Of a stretch of 64,000 nt of DNA, positions 8,018 through 16,874 are shown one piece after another. Where the stretch lies: NCBI RefSeq assembly GCF_900111235.1, contig NZ_FOJI01000002.1, forward strand, positions 186,001-250,000, written 5' to 3'. A program made the position numbers and the translations under genes. Source of the DNA: [Clostridium] fimetarium (lineage in GTDB: Bacteria > Bacillota > Clostridia > Lachnospirales > Lachnospiraceae). The notes below the pieces were generated by a model. The model was not told the DNA's origin. It ran no database searches and saw only the letters and a list, made by a program, of their open reading frames with translations. The number at the start of each line of letters is the position of its first letter. The stretch's first letter is position 1.

Positions 8018-9745
8018 ATGAAAGTGAAAGATTGGAAAGTTAGTAAAAAAATTGGATTAGGTTTTGGTGCACTAATCATTATAGCAGTAGCAATGATTGT
8101 TAGTAATATATTCTCTATGAATAGAATGAATAACGCTTCATTAAAAGTGACGGATAATTATTTGCCAAGTATCATTAATCTACAGTATGTAACTGAAGAT
8201 ATTAGCACTCTGGAGTTATTAGCAAATGAACACTATTTTACGGAAAAGGCTGATCAACTGTCTTCAATAGAAGCAAATATAGTCATTGCAAAGGCTAGCT
8301 TGGAAGAGCATTTAAAGGCTTTTGAAGCTACGTTAGATCCAGGGGCAGAGACAGATGCTTTTAAGTCTTTTACTGAAAGTTGGAATGGTTATATTGTGAA
8401 TTATGATGCCAGCATTAAACTTTCACATACCAATAATAAAGAAGAAGCGACGAGCCTTTATTGGAGTAAGATGAAATCGGTTTCACAAGTAATATCAATA
8501 AAAACGAGTGCAATGATGCAAACTAATATTGATGGATCGTTAAAACAAAAGGATTCCATTTCTAATGTTACTAAAACCAGTGATATGTACGCTTATGCGG
8601 GACTATTTGTTATTGTTATTTTTGGATTTTTATTCTTGTTTTTGATTAATAAATTTATTACAAAGCCAATCGTCAAAGCAAATCGATTAATCAATTCCAT
8701 GATTAGTGATATTGAGAATGGAAAAGGAGATTTGTCAAAGAGGATACATCTTAGAACAAAGGATGAAATTGGACAATTGACTCATGGAATGGATGTCTTT
8801 ATAGAAAGACTACAAGGTATAATTAATAATATGCATAGTTCAACTTTGGTTCTAGATGAAGCATCAGTGCTTTTGGTAGAGGAAATTAATTACGCCAATG
8901 TCAACATTGAGGATACTTCCACAGCTGTACAAGATATTGCAGCTGGTATGCAACAAACTGCAGCGTCAGTAGAAGAAATCAATGCGTCAACAGAGAATAT
9001 CGAAAATGAAGTAGTGACTATGGCATCAAAAGCGCAAGAGGGCGTAAGTGCATCTAATCAAATAAGCGTAAGAGCAACAGAATTAAAGAAAAATGCACTT
9101 GACTCACAGCAAATTGCGAAACAAATTATAGAAAGTGTCGAGAAGAATTTAAAAGAAACCATTATAAAATCTAAAGAAGTAGAGAAAATTCATACATTGA
9201 CTCATACGATAATAGAAATATCAGCACAGACTAACTTACTTGCTTTAAATGCAGCGATTGAAGCCGCTAGAGCAGGAGAAGCTGGCAAGGGATTCTCTGT
9301 TGTAGCAGACGAAATAAAGAAGCTGGCAGAAGAAACCAGAAAAACTGCAAATGAAATACAAAATATTAGCAATGTAGTAGTGACTTCGGTAGAAGATCTT
9401 GCAGGTGATGCAGAAAAGATATTAGAATTTATTAGCAAACAAGTTATTGGTGATTATCAGATGTTGGTAAATACATCAGAACAATACAATGATGATGCAG
9501 ACTTAATGAATAGATTAATGAGTGATTTTAGTTTAACAGCTGATCAGTTGAAAACATTGATTCAAGGAATAATGCTTGCTATGAATGAAGTATCTATTAC
9601 AGTCAATGATGGTGCTGGAGGCACTCATCTTATTTCAGAAAAAACATCGGTACTAGTCAATAATTTAATTGAAATTCAACAAAAAATGAAGTCGAATAGT
9701 GATATTGTAGAGAATCTAAATGAATCGGTTTCTATGTTTATATAA
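8018..9745 (+). CDS. Methyl-accepting chemotaxis protein
   Basis: 575 residues from ATG 8018, chosen because AAAAGGGGA lies 5 bases upstream; an in-frame ATG at 8000 has no SD. Layout: short cytoplasmic N-terminus, TM1 (~14-34), an extracellular four-helix-bundle sensor (~35-185), TM2 (~190-212), HAMP (~213-268) and a cytoplasmic signalling domain. The signalling hairpin tip [22 protein letters not shown] lies near residues 400-425, followed by [25 protein letters not shown]. The N-terminal lipid-facing sequence and sensor type 4HB_MCP fit receptors for small ligands. No other chemotaxis genes are nearby, so this is a stand-alone receptor. Its neighbours (sugar and amino-acid transporters) hint at nutrient sensing, but the ligand cannot be read from the sequence. 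Confidence 0.92.
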   Translation: MKVKDWKVSKKIGLGFGALIIIAVAMIVSNIFSMNRMNNASLKVTDNYLPSIINLQYVTEDISTLELLANEHYFTEKADQLSSIEANIVIAKASLEEHLKAFEATLDPGAETDAFKSFTESWNGYIVNYDASIKLSHTNNKEEATSLYWSKMKSVSQVISIKTSAMMQTNIDGSLKQKDSISNVTKTSDMYAYAGLFVIVIFGFLFLFLINKFITKPIVKANRLINSMISDIENGKGDLSKRIHLRTKDEIGQLTHGMDVFIERLQGIINNMHSSTLVLDEASVLLVEEINYANVNIEDTSTAVQDIAAGMQQTAASVEEINASTENIENEVVTMASKAQEGVSASNQISVRATELKKNALDSQQIAKQIIESVEKNLKETIIKSKEVEKIHTLTHTIIEISAQTNLLALNAAIEAARAGEAGKGFSVVADEIKKLAEETRKTANEIQNISNVVVTSVEDLAGDAEKILEFISKQVIGDYQMLVNTSEQYNDDADLMNRLMSDFSLTADQLKTLIQGIMLAMNEVSITVNDGAGGTHLISEKTSVLVNNLIEIQQKMKSNSDIVENLNESVSMFI

Positions 9746-9860
9746 ATTGAATTTAAGAAGGGATTAATGAATATAGATAATTTTGTTATAGTTAGTTTTT
9801 TATAGCTGATTCATTATATCAACATATTATATTGTACATAAATATTTTACGGTAATAGTC

Positions 9861-9899
9861 AAAAAAAACAGTCAAGAATATATTCGAGGCTGTTTTTTT
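9861..9899 (+). terminator. Terminator after the chemoreceptor gene
   Basis: An A-run followed by CAGTC pairs with GGCTG and a run of seven T residues (stem AAAAAACAG / CTGTTTTTT). It lies about 115 bases after the chemoreceptor stop and could work in either direction. Confidence 0.65.
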
Positions 9900-9995
9900 G
9901 TGTAATGAAGAATAAAATTTTTCCTATTGTTTCGATTGCTAATATAAGGTACAATAATAAAATTGCGTCATAAAAATAAGGAGTATTATCAAGTT

Positions 9996-10919
9996 ATGAG
10001 TATTTTAACTGCTTTTAGTCAAATGTTAATATTTTTTTCACTTATCATGGTTGGGGTTGCTTGCAGCCGAAAAAATCTTGTAAATGAAGAGAATGCACAT
10101 AGTATTTCGAAACTTATCGTGAATGTTTTTAATCCTGCTATCATTTTTTCAAGCGTATTGGGAAACAGTCAAAATAAAGAAGGTGACTTCATATCTTTAA
10201 TAGTGCTGATTGCAATTATTATGTTTTCTACATTTATAATACTTGGAAGTATTGGTTCTAGATTTTTTACAAAAGATAAGGATGAAATTAAAATATATAA
10301 GCTTATGACAGTATTTTCTAATGTTGGGTTTATTGGAATACCGTTGGTGGATTCATTATATGGAAGTTCTGCAATTATTTATGTTGCTATTTTTATATTG
10401 ATTTACAATATTTTGATTTACACATATGGAATATCGATTCTACAGGGTGAAGCAGGAAAAAGACTATCGTTAACTAATTTGAAAAACATTTTAAATATGG
10501 GTACTTTATCATGTTGCATTACGCTATTCGTATTTTGCTTTCATATATCAATTCATCCAGTGGTTCAGACGACAGTAACCTATTTAGGCAATGTGGCTAC
10601 TCCGCTATCGATGATGTCAATTGGGTTTTCGCTTGGTAGAGCTAATATATTTTCAGTATTTAATGATAAAAAATTGTACCTGTTTTCATTTATAAAATTA
10701 ATTATTATTCCGGTGATTGGTGTTCTAATACTAAAGCGGTTTAATCTACCGGAACAGGTATTAGGCGTGAGTGCCGTCATGTTATCAATGCCAATTGGAA
10801 ATTTACCAGTTATGCTTGCAAATCAGTATGGCGTCAACTCTGAAAATTGTGCGAAAGGAATTATAATAACTACGTTATTTTCTGTTATAACAGTACCATT
10901 GATTATGGGACTAGTATAA
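9996..10919 (+). CDS. Auxin efflux carrier (AEC) family transporter
   Basis: 307 residues from ATG 9996; the open frame extends to a TTG at 9963, but AAGGAG at 9978 sits 12 bases before ATG 9996 and the hydrophobic N-terminus begins there. About ten transmembrane segments. Family landmarks are an N-terminal half with ISKLIVNVFNPAIIFSSVL, FSNVGFIGIPLVDSLYG (the conserved N-x-G-F-x-G-x-P motif), and a C-terminal half with MSIGFSLGR and SMPIGNLPVMLANQYG. The two-fold repeat is typical of AEC/BART-superfamily carriers, which export or exchange carboxylates (malate in MleP) or other small molecules. It is monocistronic between a terminator and the liv promoter. The substrate is unknown. Confidence 0.85.
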   Translation: MSILTAFSQMLIFFSLIMVGVACSRKNLVNEENAHSISKLIVNVFNPAIIFSSVLGNSQNKEGDFISLIVLIAIIMFSTFIILGSIGSRFFTKDKDEIKIYKLMTVFSNVGFIGIPLVDSLYGSSAIIYVAIFILIYNILIYTYGISILQGEAGKRLSLTNLKNILNMGTLSCCITLFVFCFHISIHPVVQTTVTYLGNVATPLSMMSIGFSLGRANIFSVFNDKKLYLFSFIKLIIIPVIGVLILKRFNLPEQVLGVSAVMLSMPIGNLPVMLANQYGVNSENCAKGIIITTLFSVITVPLIMGLV

Positions 10920-10941
10920 TTCAATTGAAATCCGTTTTCGG

Positions 10942-10970
10942 TTGACAAATTTATCCTGAAATAGTAGAAT
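10942..10970 (+). promoter_or_regulatory. Sigma-A promoter of the branched-chain amino-acid binding protein gene
   Basis: TTGACA (10942-10947), 17-base spacer, TAGAAT (10965-10970). Predicted start near 10977, giving a leader of about 75 bases. Confidence 0.7.
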
Positions 10971-10980
10971 AAGCTTTATC

Positions 10981-11004
10981 AAATGCGGCATTTAGCCGTT
11001 TTTT
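10981..11004 (+). terminator. Small terminator-like hairpin in the livJ leader
   Basis: CGGC and GCCG pair around a 5-base loop, with weaker flanking A/T pairs, followed by TTTTTT. It lies just downstream of the promoter at 10942-10970, so it would act as an attenuator or early pause site. It could also end transcripts from the upstream carrier gene. Confidence 0.45.
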
Positions 11005-11052
11005 ATTCTGATATATTTTAATATTAGGATAATATTAGGAGGAGAGAAATCT

Positions 11053-12201
11053 ATGAAAAAGTTTTTTAGTATCGGTCTTGTATTAACATTGGTTATGTCA
11101 ATGGTTGCTGGTTGTGGTAGTCCGACCTCAGCAGGCAAAACAGAATTCTTTATTGGCGGAATTGGACCTGTAACGGGTAGTGCTGCTATTTATGGCCAGG
11201 CAGTTAAGAACGGCGCACAGTTAGCAGTCGATGAAATTAATGCAGCAGGTGGAATCAATGGAGCTAAAATCAATTATGATTTCCAAGATGACGAAGCGAA
11301 TTCAGAAAAAGCAATCAACGCTTATAATAACTTAAAAGATAAGGGTATGCAGATACTTATGGGAACTGTTACTTCAACAGCTTGTGTTGCAGTTGCAGAC
11401 AAGACACTTGAGGATAAGATTTTCCAGATCACACCATCTGCTTCATCTACAGATTGTATTTCTAATGGGCAGGCATATCAGGTATGCTTTTCTGATCCTA
11501 ACCAAGGTTCTGCTTCAGCAAAATATATTTCAGACAAGAAAATTGCAACTAAGGTTGCTGTAATTTATGATAGTTCAGATGTTTACTCAACAGGAATTTA
11601 TGCAACATTTACTTCAAAAGCAAAAGAACTTGGTGTTCAAATCGTAGCAACAGAGGCATTTGATACTAGTAACAAAACAGATTTCTCAGTTCAGTTACAA
11701 AAGGCAAAGAGTGCGGGTGCTGATTTAGTGTTCCTTCCAATTTATTATACGGAAGCTTCTTTAATTCTTGCACAAGCAAGTTCAATGAATTATGCTCCAA
11801 AGTTTTTTGGATGTGATGGACTTGATGGTATTCTTGGTGTTAAAAACTTTAATCTAAAGCTTGCTGAAAATGTAATCCTTCTTACGCCATTTGCAGCAGA
11901 TGCAACAGATACATTGACACAAAATTTTGTTACCAAGTACCAATCATCATATAATGAAACACCTAACCAGTTTGCAGCAGATGCATATGATGCTATCTAT
12001 ATTATTAAAGCAGCAATTGAAAAATCTAATGTAAAACCTTCAGATTCAACATCAGCTATTTGTGCAGCAATGAAAAAAGTGATGACAGAAATTAAGGTTG
12101 ATGGATTAACTGGTTTAGCAATGTCATGGTCAGTAACAGGAGAAGTTAACAAAGACCCTAAGGCAGTCATTATTAAAGATGGTGCTTATAAGGCATATTA
12201 A
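11053..12201 (+). CDS. livJ: Branched-chain amino-acid ABC transporter substrate-binding lipoprotein
   Basis: 382 residues. The lipobox V-A-G-C (Cys21) ends the signal peptide. The mature protein is a Leu/Ile/Val-type binding protein: FIGGIGPVTGSAAIYGQAVKNG at the start (partial landmark GPVTGSAAIYG), AVDEINAAGGINGAKI, a SASSTD ligand-contact region, VAVIYDSSDVYSTG and FAADAYDAIYIIKAAIE. It captures leucine, isoleucine or valine (or related amino acids) outside the cell for LivHMGF encoded downstream. ATG 11053 follows a strong SD, AGGAGGAGA. A perfect terminator hairpin separates it from the permease genes, consistent with overproduction of the binding protein. Confidence 0.92.
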   Translation: MKKFFSIGLVLTLVMSMVAGCGSPTSAGKTEFFIGGIGPVTGSAAIYGQAVKNGAQLAVDEINAAGGINGAKINYDFQDDEANSEKAINAYNNLKDKGMQILMGTVTSTACVAVADKTLEDKIFQITPSASSTDCISNGQAYQVCFSDPNQGSASAKYISDKKIATKVAVIYDSSDVYSTGIYATFTSKAKELGVQIVATEAFDTSNKTDFSVQLQKAKSAGADLVFLPIYYTEASLILAQASSMNYAPKFFGCDGLDGILGVKNFNLKLAENVILLTPFAADATDTLTQNFVTKYQSSYNETPNQFAADAYDAIYIIKAAIEKSNVKPSDSTSAICAAMKKVMTEIKVDGLTGLAMSWSVTGEVNKDPKAVIIKDGAYKAY

Positions 12202-12210
12202 TATAAACCG

Positions 12211-12248
12211 AATCAAATGATCGAAACTAAATCAAATGATTTAAACTA
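12211..12248 (+). repeat. Two-copy 19-bp tandem repeat in the livJ-livH gap
   Basis: 12211-12229 and 12230-12248 are adjacent copies (AATCAAATGAT then two variable bases then AAACTA) that differ at two positions. A/T-rich; no role visible. Confidence 0.7.
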
Positions 12249-12300
12249 ACATTAAAAGTTAAACCAAATAATCAAAAGTTGAATTGAATTATTAAAAAGA

Positions 12301-12337
12301 AAAGGAAGATTGTCTATTAAGTGACAATCTTCCTTTT
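12301..12337 (+). terminator. Terminator between livJ and livH
   Basis: Perfect 14-base arms (12301-12314 AAAGGAAGATTGTC; 12323-12336 its complement) around an 8-base loop, ending in TTTT. Separates livJ from the membrane and ATPase genes. Confidence 0.9.
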
Positions 12338-12345
12338 AAATAATA

Positions 12346-12374
12346 TTGAGTATATTTTATCGTTATGTTATAAT
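12346..12374 (+). promoter_or_regulatory. Extended -10 promoter for livHMGF
   Basis: TTGAGT (12346-12351), 17-base spacer, TATAAT (12369-12374) preceded by TGT, forming an extended -10. It lies just after the terminator, so the membrane components can be transcribed independently of livJ. Confidence 0.65.
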
Positions 12375-12405
12375 ATAACTTATTAAAAAGCAAAGAGGTG
12401 TTGAT

Positions 12406-13287
12406 ATGGATTTCATATCGTATTTAATTAAAGGTGTCAGCCTTGGCAGTATTTATGCCATTATTGCACTTGGCTATACCATGGTGTATGGCATAGCAAA
12501 GATGCTGAATTTTGCTCATGGTGATGTTATTATGGTGGGTGGATTTATCACCTTTACGGCTATGAGTACTTGGGGATTGAACCCCATTTTAAGTGTATTG
12601 ATGTCTGTGGCATTTTGTACAGTATTAGGAGTCGCAATTGAAAAGATCGCATATAAGCCATTAAGAAAAGCAGCACCATTGGCAGTTTTGATTACGGCTA
12701 TTGGTGTGAGTTATTTCCTACAGAATTTGGCACAACTTGTTTTCCATGCAGATTCAAAGGCATTTACATCTGTAATTCAGATTCCAACCATATCTATGTT
12801 TAATGGCAATCTTACGATTACAGGAGAAACTATGGTAACAATTTTGTCATGTATTGTTATTATGATTGCTCTTTCTCTCTTCATTAAGAAAACAAAAACT
12901 GGACGTGCAATGGTAGCTGTCTCAGAAGATCAAGGAGCAGCTCAACTTATGGGCGTGAATGTCAATCGTACTATTTCAATTACATTTGCAATTGGTTCTG
13001 CTTTAGCAGCAATTGCTGCTGTACTTTTGTTTTCTGCGTACCCAAGCATCTCGAATACATCAGGGGCTATGCCTGGAATCAAGGCATTTGTGGCTGCCGT
13101 ATTTGGTGGAATTGGATCCATACCAGGAGCAATGATTGGTGGAATTATTCTTGGCGTGATTGAGATATTAAGTAAAGCTTATATTTCATCTCAACTATCA
13201 GATGCCATTGTATTTGGCATACTTATACTTGTGCTAATTGTGAAACCTACGGGAATTCTTGGCAAGAAAATTCATGAGAAAGTGTAG
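12406..13287 (+). CDS. livH: Branched-chain amino-acid ABC transporter permease LivH
   Basis: 293 residues, about eight transmembrane segments. Conserved LivH features include the N-terminal LIKGVSLGSIYAIIALGYTMV, GIAKMLNFAHGDVIMVGG, the cytoplasmic coupling loop TGRAMVAVSEDQGAAQLMGVNV and GIKAFVAAVFGGIGSIPGAMIGG in part. SD AAGAGGTG is placed before ATG 12406. It pairs with LivM, whose gene begins 11 bases after this stop, to form the membrane channel. Gene order livJ-livH-livM-livG-livF is the standard one and the set is complete. Urea or short-chain amide transporters (UrtB, AmiS-linked) are related, but the amino-acid type is the best fit here. Confidence 0.92.
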   Translation: MDFISYLIKGVSLGSIYAIIALGYTMVYGIAKMLNFAHGDVIMVGGFITFTAMSTWGLNPILSVLMSVAFCTVLGVAIEKIAYKPLRKAAPLAVLITAIGVSYFLQNLAQLVFHADSKAFTSVIQIPTISMFNGNLTITGETMVTILSCIVIMIALSLFIKKTKTGRAMVAVSEDQGAAQLMGVNVNRTISITFAIGSALAAIAAVLLFSAYPSISNTSGAMPGIKAFVAAVFGGIGSIPGAMIGGIILGVIEILSKAYISSQLSDAIVFGILILVLIVKPTGILGKKIHEKV

Positions 13288-13298
13288 GGATGGTAAAC

Positions 13299-14384
13299 AT
13301 GAACAGATTAAAATCAATGGACAAAAAAACAAAAAGTAATTTCATTACATATGGGATGGTAATAATTGCTTACTTAATTATGCAAGGATTAATAACTTCG
13401 CAAAGCATATCCTCCACTTTGAATGGACTCTTGATTCCATTATGCTATTATGTTATTTTAGCAATTTCATTAAATTTGACGGTGGGAATTCTTGGTGAAT
13501 TAAGTCTTGGACATGCTGGATTTATGTGCGTCGGAGCGTTTACTAGTGCTTTCTTTTCACGAATCACAAAAGATCTTATAACAAATGTTTCACTAAGATT
13601 CATGTTGGCAATATTAATAGGAGCTGCATTTGCTGCTATATTTGGTATTATTATTTCACTTTCCGTAACAAGGCTCAGTGGTGATTATCTTGCAATTGTA
13701 ACCCTTGCGTTTGGCGAAATTATTAAAAATGTTATAAATGCACTTTATGTAGGGAGTGATAGCACTGGATTTCATTTTTCGCTAAAGGACGTTGCAGGAC
13801 TTGGACTTAACACGGATGGGAAAGTGGTTGTTCAGGGAGCCATGGGTATAACAAAAATACCAAGAGATTCAACATTTATTGTGGGTATCATTTTAGTCTT
13901 GATCACATTGGTGATTGTTCTTAATCTGATTCATTCAAGGGCGGGACGTGCAATTATGGCTGTTCGTGACAATCGTATTGCAGCTGAGTCTGTAGGTATC
14001 AATATTAAAAAATACAGAGTTATGGCATTTTCAATATCTGCTTCATTAGCAGGAGTTGCAGGTGTTCTCTATGCACATAGTATGTCACAGATTACTGCTT
14101 CACCGGATAAGTTTGGGTATAATGCATCGATTGCAATTCTTGTATTTGTAGTTCTTGGTGGTATTGGTAAGGTGAGAGGTTCTATGATAGCTGCTATTAT
14201 TTTGACGATGCTTCCAGAATACTTACGTTTTCTAAAAGATTACAGAATGCTGATCTATGCCATTGTACTTATTATAATGATGATTTTCAATTGGAGTCCT
14301 AAAATTATAGCGTGGAGAAGTACGCATTCATTAAAAAGATTTGTAAAAGGCTTGATCAAGAAAAATCAGGAGGAGATAAAATAA
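13299..14384 (+). CDS. livM: Branched-chain amino-acid ABC transporter permease LivM
   Basis: 361 residues from ATG 13299, preferred over ATG 13290 because the SD-like GTAGGGATGG then lies at a workable distance. About nine to ten transmembrane segments, with family landmarks SLNLTVGILGELSLGHAGFM, TRLSGDYLAIVTLAFGEI, the coupling loop RAIMAVRDNRIAAESVGIN, and FVVLGGIGKVRGSMIAA. It forms the translocation path with LivH. The SD of livG (CAGGAGGAG) lies inside its last codons, indicating close translational linkage. The length (longer than ~300-residue short forms) fits Gram-positive LivM. Confidence 0.92.
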   Translation: MNRLKSMDKKTKSNFITYGMVIIAYLIMQGLITSQSISSTLNGLLIPLCYYVILAISLNLTVGILGELSLGHAGFMCVGAFTSAFFSRITKDLITNVSLRFMLAILIGAAFAAIFGIIISLSVTRLSGDYLAIVTLAFGEIIKNVINALYVGSDSTGFHFSLKDVAGLGLNTDGKVVVQGAMGITKIPRDSTFIVGIILVLITLVIVLNLIHSRAGRAIMAVRDNRIAAESVGINIKKYRVMAFSISASLAGVAGVLYAHSMSQITASPDKFGYNASIAILVFVVLGGIGKVRGSMIAAIILTMLPEYLRFLKDYRMLIYAIVLIIMMIFNWSPKIIAWRSTHSLKRFVKGLIKKNQEEIK

Positions 14385-14386
14385 TT

Positions 14387-15151
14387 ATGGCATTATTAGA
14401 AGTTAAAAATTTGAGTATCTCCTTTGGTGGATTAAGAGCGGTAGATGATTTCGAGATTAACGTTGAAAAAGGCCAGTTATATGGATTGATTGGTCCAAAT
14501 GGAGCAGGTAAAACAACAATATTCAACCTTTTGACCGGTGTGTATAAGCCGGACGAGGGAATAATTGTTTTGGATGGAAAAAACATCGCAGGAAAAAGTA
14601 ATATTGCCATTAATAAAGCGGGTATTGCAAGAACCTTTCAAAATATCAGATTATTCAAAGGATTATCAGTTATTGATAATGTGAAAGTTGGTCTTCATAA
14701 TATCCACGAATACAAATATTCGGCTATTACAGGAGTTTTAAGACTTCCAGCCTATTTTAAAAAAGAAAAATTAATGAACGCGCGCGCATTGGAACTGTTG
14801 AAGGTGTTTGGATTAGATGGCGAAAAAGATTTAATGGCCACGAATCTTCCTTATGGAAAACAAAGAAAGTTGGAAATAGCAAGAGCGCTTGCTACCAATC
14901 CTAAACTATTATTACTGGATGAACCTGCAGCTGGAATGAATCCAAACGAAACGCAGGAATTGATGGATACGATAAGATTTGTTAGAGACAATTTTGATAT
15001 GACCATCTTATTGATTGAACATGATATGAGGCTTGTAGCAGGAATTTGTGAAGAACTTACGGTATTGAATTTTGGACATATATTAGCACAAGGTAAAACA
15101 TCTACCGTTTTAAATAATCCTGATGTTATTACAGCATATCTTGGAGAATAG
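14387..15151 (+). CDS. livG: Branched-chain amino-acid ABC transporter ATP-binding protein LivG
   Basis: 254 residues from ATG 14387, which follows AGGAGGAG by about 11 bases; the frame is open further upstream to 14312, but that region overlaps livM and has no SD. Walker A is GPNGAGKTT, the Q-loop region IARTFQNIRLF, an unusual signature segment NLPYGKQRKLEIARAL (the LivG-type replacement of LSGGQ), Walker B LLLLDEPAAGMN, and the switch His in LLIEHDMRLV. The C-terminal ILAQGKTSTVLNNPDVITAYLGE is a family hallmark. It hydrolyses ATP together with LivF encoded 13 bases downstream. Confidence 0.94.
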   Translation: MALLEVKNLSISFGGLRAVDDFEINVEKGQLYGLIGPNGAGKTTIFNLLTGVYKPDEGIIVLDGKNIAGKSNIAINKAGIARTFQNIRLFKGLSVIDNVKVGLHNIHEYKYSAITGVLRLPAYFKKEKLMNARALELLKVFGLDGEKDLMATNLPYGKQRKLEIARALATNPKLLLLDEPAAGMNPNETQELMDTIRFVRDNFDMTILLIEHDMRLVAGICEELTVLNFGHILAQGKTSTVLNNPDVITAYLGE

Positions 15152-15164
15152 GAGGAACAAGTAG

Positions 15165-15875
15165 ATGTCAATGTTAGAAGTAAAAGATTTATCGGTTTAC
15201 TATGGAGTGATTCAAGCTCTTAAAGGTATTTCATTTAAAGTAAATGAAGGGGAAGTTATTGCTTTGATTGGTGCCAACGGTGCCGGGAAAACAACAATTC
15301 TTCATGCAGTTTCAGGTTTGCTTTCTCCTAAAGCCGGATCTATTGACTTTGAAGGTCATGATTTAATAAAAACACCTTCCCATAAAATCGTATCTCTTGG
15401 AATGTCACATGTTCCAGAGGGCAGAAGAGTATTCTCTCAGCTCTCTGTTTATGACAATCTTAGGTTAGGTGCCTTCACAAGAAAAGACAAGTATGAAATA
15501 GAGCAATCATTGCAACATGTATATAAGAGATTTCCAAGATTAAAAGAAAGAAAGAATCAGTTTGCTGGAACTCTTTCTGGTGGAGAGCAACAGATGCTTG
15601 CTATGGGAAGAGCTTTAATGGCTAGCCCTAAGATTATCTTGATGGATGAACCATCCATGGGACTCTCACCAATTATGGTAAGCGAGATTTTTGATATCAT
15701 AAAATCAATTAGTACTTCAGGCACAACCGTTTTACTTGTAGAACAGAATGCAAAAAAAGCATTGTCTATAGCAGATAGAGGTTATGTGTTGGAAACAGGA
15801 AAGATTGTCTTGGAAGGTAAGGCAAGTGAATTGTTGGATGATGATACCATAAAAAAGGCATATTTAGGGGAGTGA
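15165..15875 (+). CDS. livF: Branched-chain amino-acid ABC transporter ATP-binding protein LivF
   Basis: 236 residues. Walker A GANGAGKTT, family-specific MSHVPEGRRVFSQLSVYDNL, signature LSGGEQQMLAMGRALM, Walker B IILMDEPSMGLS and the C-terminal DDDTIKKAYLGE. SD AGGAGG lies 9 bases before ATG 15165; a second in-frame ATG at 15171 is possible. It closes the liv operon. Its stop codon TGA (15873-15875) lies inside the left arm of a 23-base inverted repeat (15869-15891), so the repeat and the gene end share sequence. Confidence 0.94.
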   Translation: MSMLEVKDLSVYYGVIQALKGISFKVNEGEVIALIGANGAGKTTILHAVSGLLSPKAGSIDFEGHDLIKTPSHKIVSLGMSHVPEGRRVFSQLSVYDNLRLGAFTRKDKYEIEQSLQHVYKRFPRLKERKNQFAGTLSGGEQQMLAMGRALMASPKIILMDEPSMGLSPIMVSEIFDIIKSISTSGTTVLLVEQNAKKALSIADRGYVLETGKIVLEGKASELLDDDTIKKAYLGE

Positions 15876-15963
15876 TAAGTGTTGATTTTCCTTGCCTTTC
15901 CTTCTAACAGCGAGGGGCGTGCTGTTATCAGCCGGTCTGCGGAAAATGAACACTTATCACTCC
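15869..15963. repeat. 95-bp inverted-repeat element overlapping the livF stop
   Basis: Arms 15869-15891 and 15941-15963 are 23 bases each and complementary at 22 positions. A nested hairpin, TAACAGC (15905-15911) with GCTGTTA (15921-15927), lies between them in GC-richer DNA than the surroundings. No T run follows, so it is not a classical terminator. It may be a small mobile or REP-like palindromic element, or a 3'-end stabilising structure for the liv message. Confidence 0.75.
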
Positions 15964-15978
15964 TGGTTTTGGAAGCGT

Positions 15979-16090
15979 AAAAGATAAAAGATAAAAGATA
16001 AAAGATAAAAGATAAAAGATAAAAGATAAAAGATAAAAGATAAAAGATAAAAGATAAAAGATAAAAGATAAAAGATAGAAGATAAAAGAT
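15979..16090. repeat. Heptamer minisatellite (AAAAGAT) x16
   Basis: Sixteen consecutive 7-bp units starting at 15979; only the fifteenth differs (AGAAGAT). It is followed by degenerate 10-bp units (AGAAGAACAT, AAAAGAACAT) to about 16110. It lies between the inverted repeat after livF and the SD of the next gene. Copy number is likely to vary by slippage between strains. Confidence 0.95.
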
Positions 16091-16163
16091 AGAAGAACAT
16101 AAAAGAACATAAAAACTTATAAATAAGGTTTGATAATGAAATCAAAATAAGAGGTAGGTGTGT

Positions 16164-16790
16164 ATGGGTAATTATGTGATTACAATTGCTAGAGGGTACG
16201 GTAGTGGTGGACGTACAATAGGAAAAATGCTTGCGCAGGAGCTGGGTATCAGCTATTATGATAGGGAATTGATGAGATTGGCTTCTGATGAAAGTGGAAT
16301 TGACGAGAGTTTATTTGCGAAAGCAGATGAGAAACTCAAAAGCAGTCTACTATTTAAGGTTGCAAAAAATATTTACAAGGGTGAGATTATTGGACCCGAT
16401 AGTGATGAATTTGTTTCAAATGATAATTTATTCAATTATCAAGCAAAGGTACTAAAAGAATTAGCTGCAAAAGAATCTTATGTCGTGATTGGAAGATGTG
16501 CTGATTATATTTTAAAAGAGTTCGACAATGTAATTAGAGTCTTTGTTCATGCACCAATGGATAACTGCATTGATACGATTGCTACAATGTCTGCAATGAC
16601 TCGAAAAGATGCCGAACAGTTAATAACCAAGACAGACAAACATAAAGCCGATTATTATCGCCATTATACAGGTCATACTTGGAATGCTGCTACGAACTAT
16701 GACTTATGTCTTAACACGAAAGAACTTAGTTTAGATAAATGTGTTAAAATTGTTAAAGAATACATGAAAATAAAATTTTCCGTAAATTAA
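16164..16790 (+). CDS. Cytidylate kinase-like family protein
   Basis: 208 residues from ATG 16164 (GAGGTAGG 6-9 bases upstream; an in-frame GTG at 16158 has no room for an SD). The N-terminus YVITIARGYGSGGRTIGKMLA carries a nucleotide-binding loop of the cytidylate-kinase-like type (PF13189), G-x-G-S-G-G-R-x-I-G, in which Arg replaces the usual Walker lysine. Later features are the YYDRELMRLASDESGIDE segment, YVVIGRCADYIL and RVFVHAPMDNCI. Proteins of this family are widespread in Clostridia and often stand alone; true CMP kinase activity is not established for them. It is followed by a strong terminator. Confidence 0.8.
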   Translation: MGNYVITIARGYGSGGRTIGKMLAQELGISYYDRELMRLASDESGIDESLFAKADEKLKSSLLFKVAKNIYKGEIIGPDSDEFVSNDNLFNYQAKVLKELAAKESYVVIGRCADYILKEFDNVIRVFVHAPMDNCIDTIATMSAMTRKDAEQLITKTDKHKADYYRHYTGHTWNAATNYDLCLNTKELSLDKCVKIVKEYMKIKFSVN

Positions 16791-16843
16791 AATTTCTATA
16801 ATAGAAACGAAATAATTACACACCATACAGGTATATAGGTGTG

Positions 16844-16874
16844 AAAGCAAAGTCAAATGACTTTGCTTTTTTTT
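16844..16874 (+). terminator. Terminator after the cytidylate-kinase-like gene
   Basis: AAAGCAAAGT (16844-16853) pairs perfectly with ACTTTGCTTT (16860-16869) and is followed by a T run to 16874. A smaller hairpin, CACACC/GGTGTG, precedes it. Confidence 0.92.

Noticed and set aside
15869-15963. Insertion sequence ends
   Set aside because: Only ~50 bases lie between the arms, so there is no transposase, and no target-site duplication is evident; kept as an inverted-repeat element only.
15928-16145. Minus-strand frames reading a repeated F-Y-L-L-S-F-I peptide
   Set aside because: They arise only because the 7-bp repeat keeps all frames free of stops; no SD, no homology and extreme low complexity.
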